NCBI GenBank assembly: GCA_910588215.1
Contig: CAJUQJ010000016.1
Location: 6,616 to 70,615, forward strand
Reading direction: 5' to 3'
DNA length: 64,000 bases
Source of the DNA: an uncultured Lachnospiraceae bacterium
Lineage (GTDB): Bacteria; Bacillota; Clostridia; Lachnospirales; Lachnospiraceae
Shown here: positions 25,491 to 35,435 of the stretch, in pieces
Numbering within the stretch: position 1 is the stretch's first letter
How the letters are laid out: every line of letters starts with the position of its first letter
Notes under the pieces: model-generated
Told to the model about the DNA's origin: nothing
The model's input: only the letters and a program-made list of their open reading frames with translations
Database searches by the model: none
Translations under genes and position numbers: made by a program

Positions 25491-27053
25491 CTAGCGTTTC
25501 ATTCTGGGATCGAAAGCATCCCGCAGGCCGTCGCCCACGAAGTTAAATCCCAGAACTGCCAGCGACAGACAGACGCCGGCCGGAATCCAGATAAACCAGT
25601 AATTGGTCAAAACATAGGAGTTCTTTACATCATTGATGATATTGCCCCAGGAAGCAAAGGGGAACTTCACGCCCAGTCCCAGGAAGGACAAAGTTGCTTC
25701 CGTCAGCATCACGGAACCCAGCTGCATCGTACAGGTAACGATCAGCTGCGGGACCACGTTAGGGATCAGATGCTTGAAGATCCGGCGGGATACCCGGATG
25801 CCGCAGGCTTCTGTAGCTGTCATAAACTCCTGCTCACGCAGGGAAAGAATCTGTCCACGGACAAGACGGGCGATACCCGGCCAGCCTAGAATACCGAGGA
25901 TCAGCATCAGATACAGCATGCGCAGCTTCGGATCCACCCGCATACCGTCCATAGCCGCACCGAGGATGATGATCAGGGGCATTGAAGGGATACAGTAGAA
26001 AATATCCACGATACGCATGATCAGGTTATCCACCCACTTGCCGAAATATCCTGAAAGCCCCCCCAGAATCACGCCCAGCAGACACTCGATGACCACGACA
26101 ATGAAACCGATGATCAGGGACACTCTGCCGCCGTACATCAGACGGGTCAACATATCCATACCGTTGGTATCCGTACCCAGCGGATGCTTCGCGGAAGGAG
26201 CCTCATACTGGCTGTACACATAAGTCTCCGTCTCCTGCATAACGGACCAGATCTTGGTGCTGGCGTCATAAGTGATCGTATAGTTATGCTCCTCACCGTC
26301 CTCACCCGTGTAGGCGAATTCCGTGCCCTCCGCATCCAGCACCTGCTCTAAACTTTCCTTGAAATCTCTGGGGATAACGACGCCGTTCTCCTTCGACTGC
26401 ACGACAAAGCGGCTGATATAGCCAAGCACTTCCTCACCCTGCAGGATGTTGCCGTCCTCGTCCAGTGAAAGTTCCATGCCGTCTGCCGTGAAACTGCCGG
26501 TGCCGTCATTGGTATACAGCTTAAGCGCCTCATATTTCACGTTAAAAGCCGGCTCTTCTTTATTATCCGCAGCATTTACGATATCCTTATAAGCGATGGC
26601 GATCACAGAACCGTCCACGGAAACCGAATAGAAATCCTTCCCTTCTTCCGCCACACCATAAGTCACGTCTTTATAATCAAACTCCGTCTTGCCCATCATC
26701 TGCGCCATCAGAAACTGCGCCTGCGCCGCCGAGCCGAAATCCGCTCCTTCGGCCGAGACATAACGGAAATCTTCATTCCTCGTCACACCTACATATTCTT
26801 TTTCCATATAAGTATAGGTATAAAACTGCTCGTCCTCACGATAAGGAGAGATCATGCCGCCCACAAAAGAAAACAAAAACATGATCGCAAGGATCACAAG
26901 CCCCAGCACCGCCAGCCGGTTGCGGAAAAACCGCTTCACCACCAGTGCACCGGGAGAGAGTGTCTTCACACGCCGGTCATCATTTAAAGAGAGAGTTTCT
27001 CCGGAAGTGCTGTTCGCCTGTTCGTTCGGCTTATTCATATCAGACATATCCAT
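25491..27053 (-). CDS. oppC: OppC-type permease with a large extracytoplasmic insertion
   Basis: The 520-residue protein is much longer than the usual ~300-residue OppC. After a first membrane segment (about residues 46-67) comes a soluble region of about 215 residues (to about 285) that reads as beta-rich and acidic. The conserved C-terminal permease domain then starts at HPLGTDTNGMDMLTRLMYGGR, with the EAA loop in TATEACGIRVSRRIFKHLIP. The insert would lie outside the membrane, beside the OppA docking face. Some clostridial OppC proteins carry such inserts, but its role is unknown to me. GGAGG is close to the first ATG, so a start six bases downstream is equally possible. Confidence 0.9.
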   Translation of the reverse strand: MDMSDMNKPNEQANSTSGETLSLNDDRRVKTLSPGALVVKRFFRNRLAVLGLVILAIMFLFSFVGGMISPYREDEQFYTYTYMEKEYVGVTRNEDFRYVSAEGADFGSAAQAQFLMAQMMGKTEFDYKDVTYGVAEEGKDFYSVSVDGSVIAIAYKDIVNAADNKEEPAFNVKYEALKLYTNDGTGSFTADGMELSLDEDGNILQGEEVLGYISRFVVQSKENGVVIPRDFKESLEQVLDAEGTEFAYTGEDGEEHNYTITYDASTKIWSVMQETETYVYSQYEAPSAKHPLGTDTNGMDMLTRLMYGGRVSLIIGFIVVVIECLLGVILGGLSGYFGKWVDNLIMRIVDIFYCIPSMPLIIILGAAMDGMRVDPKLRMLYLMLILGILGWPGIARLVRGQILSLREQEFMTATEACGIRVSRRIFKHLIPNVVPQLIVTCTMQLGSVMLTEATLSFLGLGVKFPFASWGNIINDVKNSYVLTNYWFIWIPAGVCLSLAVLGFNFVGDGLRDAFDPRMKR

Positions 27054-27064
27054 ACTCCTCCTTC

Positions 27065-28051
27065 CTACGCGATCCGCACGCGGGGATCAACCACGGCATA
27101 CAATATATCGGTGAGCAGGTTGCTCGCCAGTGTTAAAACAGCAATAAAGGTCATATAGAACATGGTAAACGGAATATCACCGATGATCATGGACTGATAG
27201 GAAGTAAAGCCGATACCCGGAATGGAGAACAACGTCTCCGTGATCAGCGCACCGGTAAAAAAGCCGGGCAGAGATCCGCCGATGATCGTCACCAGAGTGA
27301 CCAGTGTATTACGAAAAGCATGTTTGTACACAACAGTATGTTCACTTAAGCCTTTGGCTCTCGCCGTCCGTATGTAATCGGCGTTCAGAACCTCAAGCAT
27401 ATTGGTTCTCGTATAACGCATCAGCGGACCGATGGACGTGATCACAAGTGTAGCGATCGGCAGGACCAGATGATGCGCCTTATCCATGAACTGTCCCCAG
27501 GAATCGAGCTGGGCGTAAGTACGGCCTACAAGGCCGGACACATCAAACCACTGCAGATTCACGGCAAAGACAAGTTTCAATAGCGTTGCAAAGAAGAAAG
27601 GCGGTAACGATATACCAAGCAGCGCACCCGCCGTGATCACATAGTCTGTTCTGGAATACTGTTTGGTCGCAGCAATGATACCGAGCGGTATCGCGATCAG
27701 AATCTGCAGCGTAAAAGAGATCGCTGCCATCACAAAAGACAACCAGACCACGTCGTGGAACTTCTCAACCACCGGAACCGTAAATTTCCAGCTGTCCCCG
27801 AAATTCCCCCGGGCAAAGTCTCCCAGCCAGGTAAAATATCCGGCAATGATACCCTTATCCAATCCGTACGATGCATTCAACTGTTCGATCCATTCTTCAT
27901 AGGGCTTCGCCCCCGGCGCGGTAGCCAGCTGCATGGCCATCGACTCCACATAGGAAGCCGGCAGGCAGCGCAGAACGGCATAGATGATCAACGTCACGCT
28001 GAAAAGGATAAGGATTGATAACAAAATGCGCTTGATGATATAGGTACGCAC
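27065..28051 (-). CDS. oppB: OppB-type permease of an oligopeptide ABC importer
   Basis: The 328-residue protein has six membrane segments, an N-terminal RILLSILILFSVTLIIYAV span, the LGGSW-like extracytoplasmic segment between spans 1 and 2, and the EAA loop in TARAKGLSEHTVVYKHAFRN. It begins at a GTG (28051) with AAGGAGGG 5 bases upstream. It follows oppA after 176 bases that contain an intrinsic terminator and AT-rich repeats, so the permease is probably made at a lower level than the binding protein. Confidence 0.93.
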   Translation of the reverse strand: MRTYIIKRILLSILILFSVTLIIYAVLRCLPASYVESMAMQLATAPGAKPYEEWIEQLNASYGLDKGIIAGYFTWLGDFARGNFGDSWKFTVPVVEKFHDVVWLSFVMAAISFTLQILIAIPLGIIAATKQYSRTDYVITAGALLGISLPPFFFATLLKLVFAVNLQWFDVSGLVGRTYAQLDSWGQFMDKAHHLVLPIATLVITSIGPLMRYTRTNMLEVLNADYIRTARAKGLSEHTVVYKHAFRNTLVTLVTIIGGSLPGFFTGALITETLFSIPGIGFTSYQSMIIGDIPFTMFYMTFIAVLTLASNLLTDILYAVVDPRVRIA

Positions 28052-28076
28052 AACTATCCCTCCTTCTTAAAAAAAC

Positions 28077-28099
28077 TCCCTGCCCCAACGGAGCAGGGA
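28077..28099 (-). terminator. Internal terminator between oppA and oppB
   Basis: TCCCTGC pairs with GCAGGGA (7 pairs, 9-base loop), followed on the minus strand by G and then seven T. It probably stops most transcripts after oppA and sets a high ratio of binding protein to permease. Confidence 0.75.
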
Positions 28100-28142
28100 A
28101 TCCTCTGTTCTTGCTATTTTTCAATATCTGTCTCTGCTTATT

Positions 28143-28225
28143 CGAGTTTGCCGAAGGCAAATCTCGCAAAGTTAATTTGCAAAGTTAATTTGCAAAGCAA
28201 ATTTACTTTTTTGCAAATTTACTTT
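28143..28225. repeat. Hairpin plus AT-rich tandem repeat after oppA
   Basis: CGAGTTTGCC (28143-28152) and GGCAAATCTCG (28156-28166) form a hairpin. Immediately after come short repeats of TTAATTTGCAAAG and TTTGCAAATTTACTTTTT to 28225. The same CGAGTTTG/CAAATCTCG ends occur at 44099-44135 before another gene. Confidence 0.7.
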
Positions 28226-28227
28226 TT

Positions 28228-30561
28228 TTATTTCATTTCCAGATTCTGTACTTCCTGCTGCCATGACAGATAAGGCGTCATGTCGGTGGGAAGCGTATCT
28301 CTGTTCACGCGCTCGGTAGAGAGCATTACGCACTCGGAACGCTGATATACAGGAAGCTCTACGCTCCAGTCCATGATGATTTCCATCGCTGCTTTGTACA
28401 GGCCCTTACGATACGTCTGGTCTGTGGACAGACGTGCTGCCTCGATCATCTCATCCAGCTCTGCATCATTGATCTGATAGTAGTTGGTAGAACCGTCGCT
28501 GTGGTACAGCTGGAACATATCCGGGTCAGTACCTGCCTGCCATGCCGCACACCACATATCCGCTACACCTGTCTGGTAAGAAGCATACAGGTCACTTGCA
28601 TTCGCAAGGTCATTGACTGTCAGTGTGAGACCGATGGTAGCCAGAGCATCGCTGGCATTCTTCAGGATCAGGAAAGTAGGATGGTCACCTGCGCCGCCTG
28701 CGCCGATGTTTACCACATACTCCATCTTCGCACCTGCGGGAGCTGCCGTAACCTTACCGTCTTCTACGGTATAACCTGCTGCCTCCAGATAGCCAAGCGC
28801 TGCTTCCAAAGCTGCCGCATATCTGTCTTCTGTGGACATGCCGTCCGTGTAGATCGGATTGCCTTCCACGTCTACGGAGTAAGCCAGCTGATAACCGTCG
28901 TCCGTAACCTGAGGCGCTGCCCAGGATGTATTGGAGATCGGGTAGTTGATCACGGATGCCGTATTGCCGTAGTAGGAATCGATACCCTCATCACGGTAAG
29001 CGGAGATCACGGTCGCGATCGCTTTACGCAGGTTACGGGACTCCTCGGAAGAACCGTCCTCGCCAACCTTCACGTTGTTTGCCGCAAGACCTACATAACC
29101 ATAACCGCGGTAGTCGATCAGACGGGTAGTGATCACATCGCCGTCCAGATCCGCATTGCCGCCGTTAAGATCGGCAACCTGGTTTGCCACGTCTGTGGAA
29201 TAGCTGGGATCTGTGATATCCATTGTACCTGCCGTGATACCTGTTACCTTATCTGCCTCTGCAGACTCCATGAAATTCAGGTGCGGAATCTTCGGCGCGC
29301 CCTTGAAGTAATCCGGGTTCGCGTCCATATATACAACACCGTTGGAGTAATCCTTGAAGATGTACGGGCCTGCGCCTAACGGCTTGCCGGCCTTCTCCTT
29401 CACGCCGGACAGGTCACCCTTCGGGAAACCGAAGCTGTTGTTCTCATAATCATACAGACTCTCGTCGCCATAGTAGTGCATCGGTGAGATCGGGATCTGC
29501 AGCTGATAGATCATGGTAGCGTCAACCTTGTCTGCAACCACACGCATGGAGTAATCACCCGTACGCTGGATACCGGAAACGTTCGGAGCGGACTCGCCGG
29601 TCTCAACACCAACCTGGTAAGCTGCGTCAAGCAGGCTCCAGATCGTAACACCGTCTGCCGCTTCTGTCTCGGACAGCACGTTGTAATCGCCTTCATATTT
29701 TTCTAACATGGCATCGAAGAAATCCTGCACGGTAGCGCCTTCCGGCAGCCCGTCAAATCCCCAGTTGGGAGCGATCGTCTCTACCGGGTCGCCTTCTGCA
29801 GCCAGCCCCTGTGCGATGCAGTAATCCAGGATCGCCTGAGCGAAGCCCTGCTGCGCCGCCGGGAAATCGGTCTCCCAGAATGCCTTCTGTGTCGCTTCAT
29901 CCCAGTTGGTGAAATCCGTGTTATCCTGTCCTGCCTTTACCAACAGGCTGTAGAGCGGCTCCATACCGCTGCGGTATGCCTCGATACCCTCGATTGCCGT
30001 GGAGTAAAGAGTCGCATTACCGTCATAAGTAGGATCCAGGAGCACATACATACCGAAGATAACGTCGTCGATATCCGCGGTCGTGCCGTCTGTGAACTTG
30101 ATGTCGTCACGGATCGTCATATCATAGAAAACAGTGCCGTCTTCATTCTCTGTGATCTCGATATTGGACGCCGTATAATAAGTATAATCTGTTCCGTTGT
30201 AGGAACGGGTCTCTCCTTCGATACCGTTCAGGATCGGGTTACCCACGCGGTCAACTTCCAGCGTGTAAACACGAACCATCTCGTCGATCGTCACATCATT
30301 GGCTGCCAGAGCGAAATACGGAGAGAATTTACCCTCCAGACCCTGCTCTACGCTGGCTACCAGTGTATCATTGGCAGGTGCCGCCGCAGAATCAGTTTCC
30401 TCTGTCCCGGAAGCGTCGCTCTCTTCCGGCGCTGCCGCCTCATCCCCGCTGCTCTCAGCAGGCGCTTCATCAGTTGCCGGAGCGTCGCTTCCGCCGCCGC
30501 AGGCAGTCAATGAAAGTACCATCGCTGCGGAAAGCAGCAAGGCTACATGTTTCTTCTTCAT
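28228..30561 (-). CDS. oppA: OppA-type oligopeptide-binding lipoprotein
   Basis: The 777-residue protein starts with a type II signal peptide whose lipobox is LTAC (Cys21). An acidic, Ala/Glu-rich linker (about residues 23-68) follows, then an SBP_bac_5 domain beginning [18 protein letters not shown], with the [13 protein letters not shown] segment and a C-terminal [16 protein letters not shown] region. It would bind peptides at the outer face of the membrane and deliver them to OppBC. At 777 residues it is longer than classical OppA (~540), with an insertion in the first lobe. A consensus-like promoter lies at 30608-30636 and the operon continues to oppF. Confidence 0.93.
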   Translation of the reverse strand: MKKKHVALLLSAAMVLSLTACGGGSDAPATDEAPAESSGDEAAAPEESDASGTEETDSAAAPANDTLVASVEQGLEGKFSPYFALAANDVTIDEMVRVYTLEVDRVGNPILNGIEGETRSYNGTDYTYYTASNIEITENEDGTVFYDMTIRDDIKFTDGTTADIDDVIFGMYVLLDPTYDGNATLYSTAIEGIEAYRSGMEPLYSLLVKAGQDNTDFTNWDEATQKAFWETDFPAAQQGFAQAILDYCIAQGLAAEGDPVETIAPNWGFDGLPEGATVQDFFDAMLEKYEGDYNVLSETEAADGVTIWSLLDAAYQVGVETGESAPNVSGIQRTGDYSMRVVADKVDATMIYQLQIPISPMHYYGDESLYDYENNSFGFPKGDLSGVKEKAGKPLGAGPYIFKDYSNGVVYMDANPDYFKGAPKIPHLNFMESAEADKVTGITAGTMDITDPSYSTDVANQVADLNGGNADLDGDVITTRLIDYRGYGYVGLAANNVKVGEDGSSEESRNLRKAIATVISAYRDEGIDSYYGNTASVINYPISNTSWAAPQVTDDGYQLAYSVDVEGNPIYTDGMSTEDRYAAALEAALGYLEAAGYTVEDGKVTAAPAGAKMEYVVNIGAGGAGDHPTFLILKNASDALATIGLTLTVNDLANASDLYASYQTGVADMWCAAWQAGTDPDMFQLYHSDGSTNYYQINDAELDEMIEAARLSTDQTYRKGLYKAAMEIIMDWSVELPVYQRSECVMLSTERVNRDTLPTDMTPYLSWQQEVQNLEMK

Positions 30562-30607
30562 TGAAAAAACCTCCCTTTCTTAAGTGCTTCTTATTTTTTC
30601 CTTATAT

Positions 30608-30636
30608 ATTTTACATAAGATTATCTTTCTCGTCAA
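30608..30636 (-). promoter_or_regulatory. Candidate promoter for oppA
   Basis: TTGACG (30636-30631) and TAAAAT (30613-30608) have a 17-base spacer on the minus strand. The leader would be about 40 bases, ending in a GGGAGG site. Confidence 0.65.
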
Positions 30637-30683
30637 ATAAAAAGTGAGAAATTCCATAAATTCTCTGGATTTTGGTGCATTTT

Positions 30684-31238
30684 TCAGGATTTCCATAGGT
30701 CAGCCACCCTGCACCGCCTTGCCATGACAGATACCGCGATCTGCACTGCACTGCAGATCAGGCATACCACCGCTCCTTCTCCACTGCCGTCCCGCAGGAG
30801 AAAAACAAGCAGCCCGGCGGCTGTGAGCGCCGCCCCCGTGAGGGGTAACAGGGTAAGAAAAGCATAGCGGGCCACGCTGCGTTCGTAAATATAGTCCCGC
30901 AGCGGGTTGCCGCCAAACGTCATGCTCCCCAGCGTATAGGTGAGCGCGATATCCGAAATAAGCCAGAGCATATAGGGCAGGATCACATAGAAAGTATTCT
31001 GCAGCCCCGCCGTCGTCGCGAAACCGGGAAGGATGACCGACAGAAGCATCCCTGCCTGCAGCGCCCAGAGTTTTACAAGCATCCGGCGCCGCAAAGCAGG
31101 GTCAGCATGCCACATCTTCCCGGTATAGACATAGGCACCGTCCGCATTTTTCACAAAATCACGGAGATAACTTCTTCTGTTCTTCTTCGGACTGTCTTTA
31201 TCGTCCTGTTTCCTGTCCTGTCTTTCCAGCTGCGTCAT
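30684..31238 (-). CDS. Four-span membrane protein of unknown function, beside opp
   Basis: The 184-residue protein has a charged N-terminus (about residues 1-50, DRKQDDKDSPKKNRRS, then the sequence YVYTGKMWHADPALRRR) and about four membrane spans (about residues 57-80, 85-105, 123-146 and 150-172). No family is recognised; some Lachnospiraceae carry a similar small protein between an M3 peptidase and opp genes, but I cannot verify that here. It is 24 bases after the peptidase gene and 45-47 bases before the opp promoter, so it shares the peptidase transcript. Confidence 0.6.
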   Translation of the reverse strand: MTQLERQDRKQDDKDSPKKNRRSYLRDFVKNADGAYVYTGKMWHADPALRRRMLVKLWALQAGMLLSVILPGFATTAGLQNTFYVILPYMLWLISDIALTYTLGSMTFGGNPLRDYIYERSVARYAFLTLLPLTGAALTAAGLLVFLLRDGSGEGAVVCLICSAVQIAVSVMARRCRVADLWKS

Positions 31239-31261
31239 TCATCGCTCTCCTGCTTCTCACC

Positions 31262-32965
31262 TTATGCCAATCCTTCCAGATCGTACTCTTCCAGCCACTT
31301 GCGTGCAGCCGCGCATACTTCCTTCAGACACTTATCGCCGAAAGGATTGTCCAGTCCGGCATTCTTAAGCAGATCGGTAAATACGGCGCTGCCGCCCTGC
31401 TTCGTGTATGCCATATAGTTTTCCCATGCCGCCTGCAGGTCTTTCTGGATTCTTGCCCAGAACTGCAGAGCCACCGTCTGTGCCAGACAGTAGTCAATAT
31501 AATAGAAAGGACGGTCATAAATATGATGCTGTCTCTGCCAGCCTTCCCCGTCGGCATAGAACGGAATATCCCCGTCCAGACGCATCCAGGGCATGTAGAT
31601 TCCCAGCAGCTCTTTCCAGACAGCGTGGCGCTGCGCCGGCGTCAGATCCGGCTCCTCGAATACTCTGTGCTGGAAATGATCTACCATGGTACCATACGGA
31701 ATGAACGTCAGCGCATCGGACAGGTGGGAGTAGTAGAACTTACGGGTATCCGCACCGAAGAAGCCCTCCGCCCATTTCCAGGCAAAGAATTCCATGGACA
31801 TGGAATGTACCTCGCACGCCTCCAGCGACGGCCACACCGATGCCAAAGGCACACGGTCTCTGTTCATCCATGCCGCAAAAGCATGTCCTGCCTCGTGGGT
31901 CACCACCTCCACGTCATGCTGCGTTCCGTTGAAGTTTGCGAAGATAAAAGGCACCTCGTAATCGGGAATGCTGGTGCAGAAGCCGCCGCCTGCCTTGCCT
32001 TCCGTGGACAGCACGTCAAGCAGCTGTCTGTCCAGCATCATGCGGAAGAACTCGCTTGTCTCGGGGCTTAATTCGTCATAGAACTTCCGGCCCTGCGCCA
32101 GAATATCGTCCGGCGTCCCTACAGGTCTCGCATTGCCGGAACGGAATGCCAATGCGTTATCTGCAAAGCTCATAGGGTATTCCTTACCAAGACGCTTCGC
32201 CTGCTCCTTATAGATCTCCGTCGCCACCGGCACCAGATATTTCACCACGGCCGCCCGGAACTTCTCCACGTCTTCCTTCGTATAGCAGTTGCGCATCATC
32301 CGGTAGTAACCAAGCTGCATATAGCCATCGTAGCCCAGCTTGCGTCCCATCTTATCCCGCAGATGCACAAGCTCGTCATACAGACGGTCAAGATCCGCCT
32401 GATGATCCTTGTACCACTGTCCCTCCGCCTTCCATGCGGCCAGACGGCGTGCGTCATCCGGATCGGACTTAAAAGGCGTGATCTGTGAAAGTGTATAAGT
32501 GCCATCCTCAAAAGGGATCTGCGCCGAGGCCAGCAGCTTATTGTACTCCTGCTTCAGATCGTTCTCCTGCTGCAGTTCCTGAATGATCTCCGGGGAAAAG
32601 GTCTTAAGCTCCATCTCCGTATTCAGGAACATCATGTTGCCGTATTCCGTCTCAAATTCCGGCCGGAACGGACTTTCCAGCATCGCCAGGTTCCATGCCT
32701 GGAAGTCCTCTTCCATCTCCGGCATGGCGCCGCTCCAGAATTTCACTTCCTCATCGTAGAACGTATCCCTGGTATCAATGTCATGCCGGATATGAGCAAG
32801 CGTAGCCTGCGTCTCGATACTTTTTCCCAGTTTTTCCTTCGCCAGAAAAACTTCTTTCGCCGCAGCATAGTCTCCCGCTTCCTTCAGGCGCTTCGTCAGC
32901 GCCGCCAGCTGTGTCCTCAGTTCCTGTACATCCGGACGGGTGTAAAGCATTTCAGAAAATTTCAT
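31262..32965 (-). CDS. M3-family oligoendopeptidase
   Basis: The 567-residue protein is an M3-type zinc peptidase. The N-terminal half is helical (KLGKSIETQATLAHIRHDID) and the C-terminal half holds the HEXXH zinc site VVTHEAGHAFAAW and a downstream Glu in LEACEVHSMSMEFFAW, the usual third ligand region. It lacks a signal peptide, so it acts in the cytoplasm on imported peptides. The start at MKFSEML is preceded by AAAGGAGG at 11 bases; a ten-codon longer reading is possible. It lies directly before the opp operon, which fits uptake followed by intracellular hydrolysis. Confidence 0.92.
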   Translation of the reverse strand: MKFSEMLYTRPDVQELRTQLAALTKRLKEAGDYAAAKEVFLAKEKLGKSIETQATLAHIRHDIDTRDTFYDEEVKFWSGAMPEMEEDFQAWNLAMLESPFRPEFETEYGNMMFLNTEMELKTFSPEIIQELQQENDLKQEYNKLLASAQIPFEDGTYTLSQITPFKSDPDDARRLAAWKAEGQWYKDHQADLDRLYDELVHLRDKMGRKLGYDGYMQLGYYRMMRNCYTKEDVEKFRAAVVKYLVPVATEIYKEQAKRLGKEYPMSFADNALAFRSGNARPVGTPDDILAQGRKFYDELSPETSEFFRMMLDRQLLDVLSTEGKAGGGFCTSIPDYEVPFIFANFNGTQHDVEVVTHEAGHAFAAWMNRDRVPLASVWPSLEACEVHSMSMEFFAWKWAEGFFGADTRKFYYSHLSDALTFIPYGTMVDHFQHRVFEEPDLTPAQRHAVWKELLGIYMPWMRLDGDIPFYADGEGWQRQHHIYDRPFYYIDYCLAQTVALQFWARIQKDLQAAWENYMAYTKQGGSAVFTDLLKNAGLDNPFGDKCLKEVCAAARKWLEEYDLEGLA

Positions 32966-33060
32966 GATCTTGTTGTCCTCCTTTATGATCACATGGCCTG
33001 TGATATCTTTAATTTTTACCGAAAAACAATATCTTCTACCGTTAGCAGGTAACAGGCACT

Positions 33061-33089
33061 ATTATACCACATCCGGAATAAATTCCCAA
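33061..33089 (-). promoter_or_regulatory. Candidate promoter for the M3 peptidase gene
   Basis: TTGGGA (33089-33084) and a perfect TATAAT (33066-33061) are spaced by 17 bases on the minus strand, giving a leader of about 90 bases. Confidence 0.6.
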
Positions 33090-33139
33090 TTAAAATTATA
33101 AATAAAAATCAGAACCTGTAACAGTTCAGCCTTCGGCTT

Positions 33140-34174
33140 CTATAATCCGGCCATCAGCCTTTCAAATTCCGCATTCCCTCTGACAAAGGCAAATTCCTCA
33201 CCATTTACCAGATCGTTGCAGACGGTATCCAACACTCTCTTTGAGAACGTCGTATTTTCCTTCCCGTTCAGATTACGATACAGCGGGCTGTCCTTCGGAT
33301 TCCAGCTTTCTTTCATCGCGGGCAGCATTTTTGCCAGGACAGCTATGCATCTGTCACTGTCCTTCTGCGCTACGGCAAGCTGCATCTGTGCCGTATAGGC
33401 AATCCATTTTGCAACATGGAACTGTCTGGATACTGTCTCATACAGATCGGCATAAAACACCGCATCCTCTTCCCGCTCCTCCCGCAGAGCAATCTCCATC
33501 ATGTTCATCAGAGCTGTCTGTATCTGACTGACACCACCCAGCACCCTGTGCTCCCACTTCTTCTTTGCCTCCTCATACTTCCCCTGCTGGGTATAAAGGG
33601 CTGCCAGCTGCTCCTCCTGGTCTATTTTGGAAAAAGGAAGACCTTTGATCAGCTCTTCCGCTTTGGCATAATCTCCCCGATTGCGATTGTAGGGGATCAA
33701 CATTCCGATCGCGGTCTCCCTGATCTCGTCCGTCTCACTTTTCGACAGACGAAGATAAAACCCTTCCAGCACATCCTTATACCGTTCCTGCTGCGGCACA
33801 TTATACAAGAACAGCGCCCCCTCCAGATAGAATGAGACGCTATAGAGCAGTTTTTCACAGGTAGGATACTCTTGTATCTTATCCAGCGCCATTTGGAAAG
33901 CAGCCTCGTACCCCTGCTCCTGCGCTGTCTTGTCAAGCCCATTCACAAAACTCTCGATCTCTATGTCGGTCAGATCCTCCTGAAAGGACAGCAGCGTGTT
34001 GACATCCGTCTTGAGCAGCCGGGCCAATGCCGGCAGCAATGTTATGTCCGGATATGTTACGCCCTTTTCCCATTTGTGGACCGCAGGGGCGGATACCCCC
34101 AAATATGCCGCCATCTGTTCCTGCGTCATGGACAATTCTTTGCGTTTTTCACGGATTAACTGGTTGATCTTCAT
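33140..34174 (-). CDS. XRE-family transcriptional regulator with helical-repeat sensor
   Basis: The 344-residue protein starts MKINQLIREKRKELSMTQEQ, an XRE helix-turn-helix domain (residues 5-60, ending in AVHKWEKG). Residues 100-340 are helical and TPR-like (KAEELIKGLPFS, EEAKKKWEHR, VISQIQTAL-type helices). Such proteins are common in Clostridia and may sense a peptide or metabolite; no target is visible. The ATG at 34174 is chosen because GAGAGGTGCG lies just upstream and family members start there. A longer reading of 86 residues runs through the promoter region and is rejected. It is divergent from an AraC-type gene. Confidence 0.85.
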   Translation of the reverse strand: MKINQLIREKRKELSMTQEQMAAYLGVSAPAVHKWEKGVTYPDITLLPALARLLKTDVNTLLSFQEDLTDIEIESFVNGLDKTAQEQGYEAAFQMALDKIQEYPTCEKLLYSVSFYLEGALFLYNVPQQERYKDVLEGFYLRLSKSETDEIRETAIGMLIPYNRNRGDYAKAEELIKGLPFSKIDQEEQLAALYTQQGKYEEAKKKWEHRVLGGVSQIQTALMNMMEIALREEREEDAVFYADLYETVSRQFHVAKWIAYTAQMQLAVAQKDSDRCIAVLAKMLPAMKESWNPKDSPLYRNLNGKENTTFSKRVLDTVCNDLVNGEEFAFVRGNAEFERLMAGL

Positions 34175-34205
34175 ATCGCACCTCTCTTTCCTTTTATATA
34201 GTCTC

Positions 34206-34234
34206 ATCATAGCAAAACCGATCGGAAGGCACAA
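34206..34234 (-). promoter_or_regulatory. Candidate promoter for the XRE regulator
   Basis: TTGTGC (34234-34229) and TATGAT (34211-34206) have a 17-base spacer on the minus strand, about 32 bases before the ATG. On the plus strand for the divergent gene I see only a lone TATACT (34397-34402) without a good -35. Confidence 0.55.
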
Positions 34235-34458
34235 TGACGCTGCTGTTAAATTGTCGGTCAAAAAAGTTTCCCGGAGGTTAAAATCCACCGATACGGCCCG
34301 GTCAAGACAATGCTCTTTGCCTGCATTGATTTCTTCAGGCAAACACATCTCTCTTTTTTGTGCAAAAATAGCGAGGAAAAAATCAAAAAAAAGCCTTATA
34401 CTGATAAGGACAGGTTCAAGTCTACAAAGCACAACGTGTGCGGATAAGGAGGTATCTC

Positions 34459-35310
34459 ATGGAATGGGTCGAAAGATTAAACCAAAGCATGAATTATATT
34501 GAAGAGCACCTGACTGACGAAATTGACTATGAACAACTCGGACGGATTGCCTGCTGTTCCACCTATCACTATCAGAGGATGTTTACTTATATGGCGGGGA
34601 TCACGCTGGCAGAGTATATCCGTAAAAGAAAGATGTCATTAGCGGCAGTAGACTTACAGAGCGGGGATGAACGGATCATTGATATCGCAGAGAAGTACGG
34701 CTACAAGTCCCCGACCGCATTTAACCGAGCGTTCCAGTCTTTTCACGGGATAGCCCCATCGTCCGTGAAGGACGAGGGCGTATCCGTGAAATCTTTCTCC
34801 CCCATTGTATTTAAAATTGCTGTGAAAGGAGCGACAGAAATGAATTATAGGATCGAGACAAAAGAGGCATTCCGCATCATTGGCATATCTGCACCGCTTG
34901 ACAGAGAGATCGAGAATAACTTTATGGTCGTGCCTAAGATGTGGCAGGAAGCGTCTGCCAATGGAACAATACAGAAACTGGCGGGAATGATGGATGCGCC
35001 GCCAATGGGGCTTTTGGGCGTGAGCGCCTGCAATGATGAAGAGCACTGGAAATATTTTATTGCCGTTTCCAGCACGATAATAAGCGATGAGTTTGAAGAA
35101 TATACCATACCTGCGTCTACTTGGGCGATCTTCTCCGGAGCGGGTACAAACCAGTCCATACAGGAATTGGAGCAGCGGATCATAACAGAGTGGCTTCCGA
35201 CCTCCGGGTATGAGTATGCCAATGCCCCCGATATTGAGGTCTACCTAAATCCGGATCCACAGAACGCACAATATGAGGTATGGATACCAGTAACAAAGAA
35301 AAACTCTTGA
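34459..35310 (+). CDS. AraC-family regulator with GyrI-like effector domain
   Basis: The 283-residue protein has an N-terminal AraC/XylS DNA-binding domain with two helix-turn-helix units (NYIEEHLTDEIDYEQLGRIA to about residue 105, and GYKSPTAFNRAFQSFHGIAP). A C-terminal GyrI-like (Bacterial transcription activator, effector-binding) domain follows from about residue 127 (MNYRIETKEAFRIIGISAPL) to the end. This Rob/MarA-like layout often responds to small hydrophobic compounds and controls efflux. The start MEWVERLN has AAGGAGG 7 bases upstream. It is one of two plus-strand genes and has no neighbouring target other than the divergent XRE gene. Confidence 0.9.
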   Translation: MEWVERLNQSMNYIEEHLTDEIDYEQLGRIACCSTYHYQRMFTYMAGITLAEYIRKRKMSLAAVDLQSGDERIIDIAEKYGYKSPTAFNRAFQSFHGIAPSSVKDEGVSVKSFSPIVFKIAVKGATEMNYRIETKEAFRIIGISAPLDREIENNFMVVPKMWQEASANGTIQKLAGMMDAPPMGLLGVSACNDEEHWKYFIAVSSTIISDEFEEYTIPASTWAIFSGAGTNQSIQELEQRIITEWLPTSGYEYANAPDIEVYLNPDPQNAQYEVWIPVTKKNS

Positions 35311-35357
35311 TCGGATCCAGCCTGCCTGAATCCCGCCGTCCTACAGGACATTGCAGC

Positions 35358-35388
35358 AACAGCCGGCAGCAAAATGCTGTCGGCTGTT
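35358..35388. terminator. Terminator-like hairpin between the AraC gene and the convergent GH38 gene
   Basis: AACAGCCGGCAGCA pairs with TGCTGTCGGCTGTT (14 positions, one G-T pair, 3-base loop). A short TTT follows on the plus strand. It lies 48 bases past the AraC stop and 48 bases past the GH38 stop on the other strand, so it may serve both. Confidence 0.75.
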
Positions 35389-35435
35389 TAAGAAACATCT
35401 ATACCGGATCAAACACGAAGCAAACTTGCATTCTG

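Noticed and set aside
28167..28225. CRISPR-like repeats
   Set aside because: The repeats are short, AT-rich and directly adjacent without unique spacers, and no cas genes are present.
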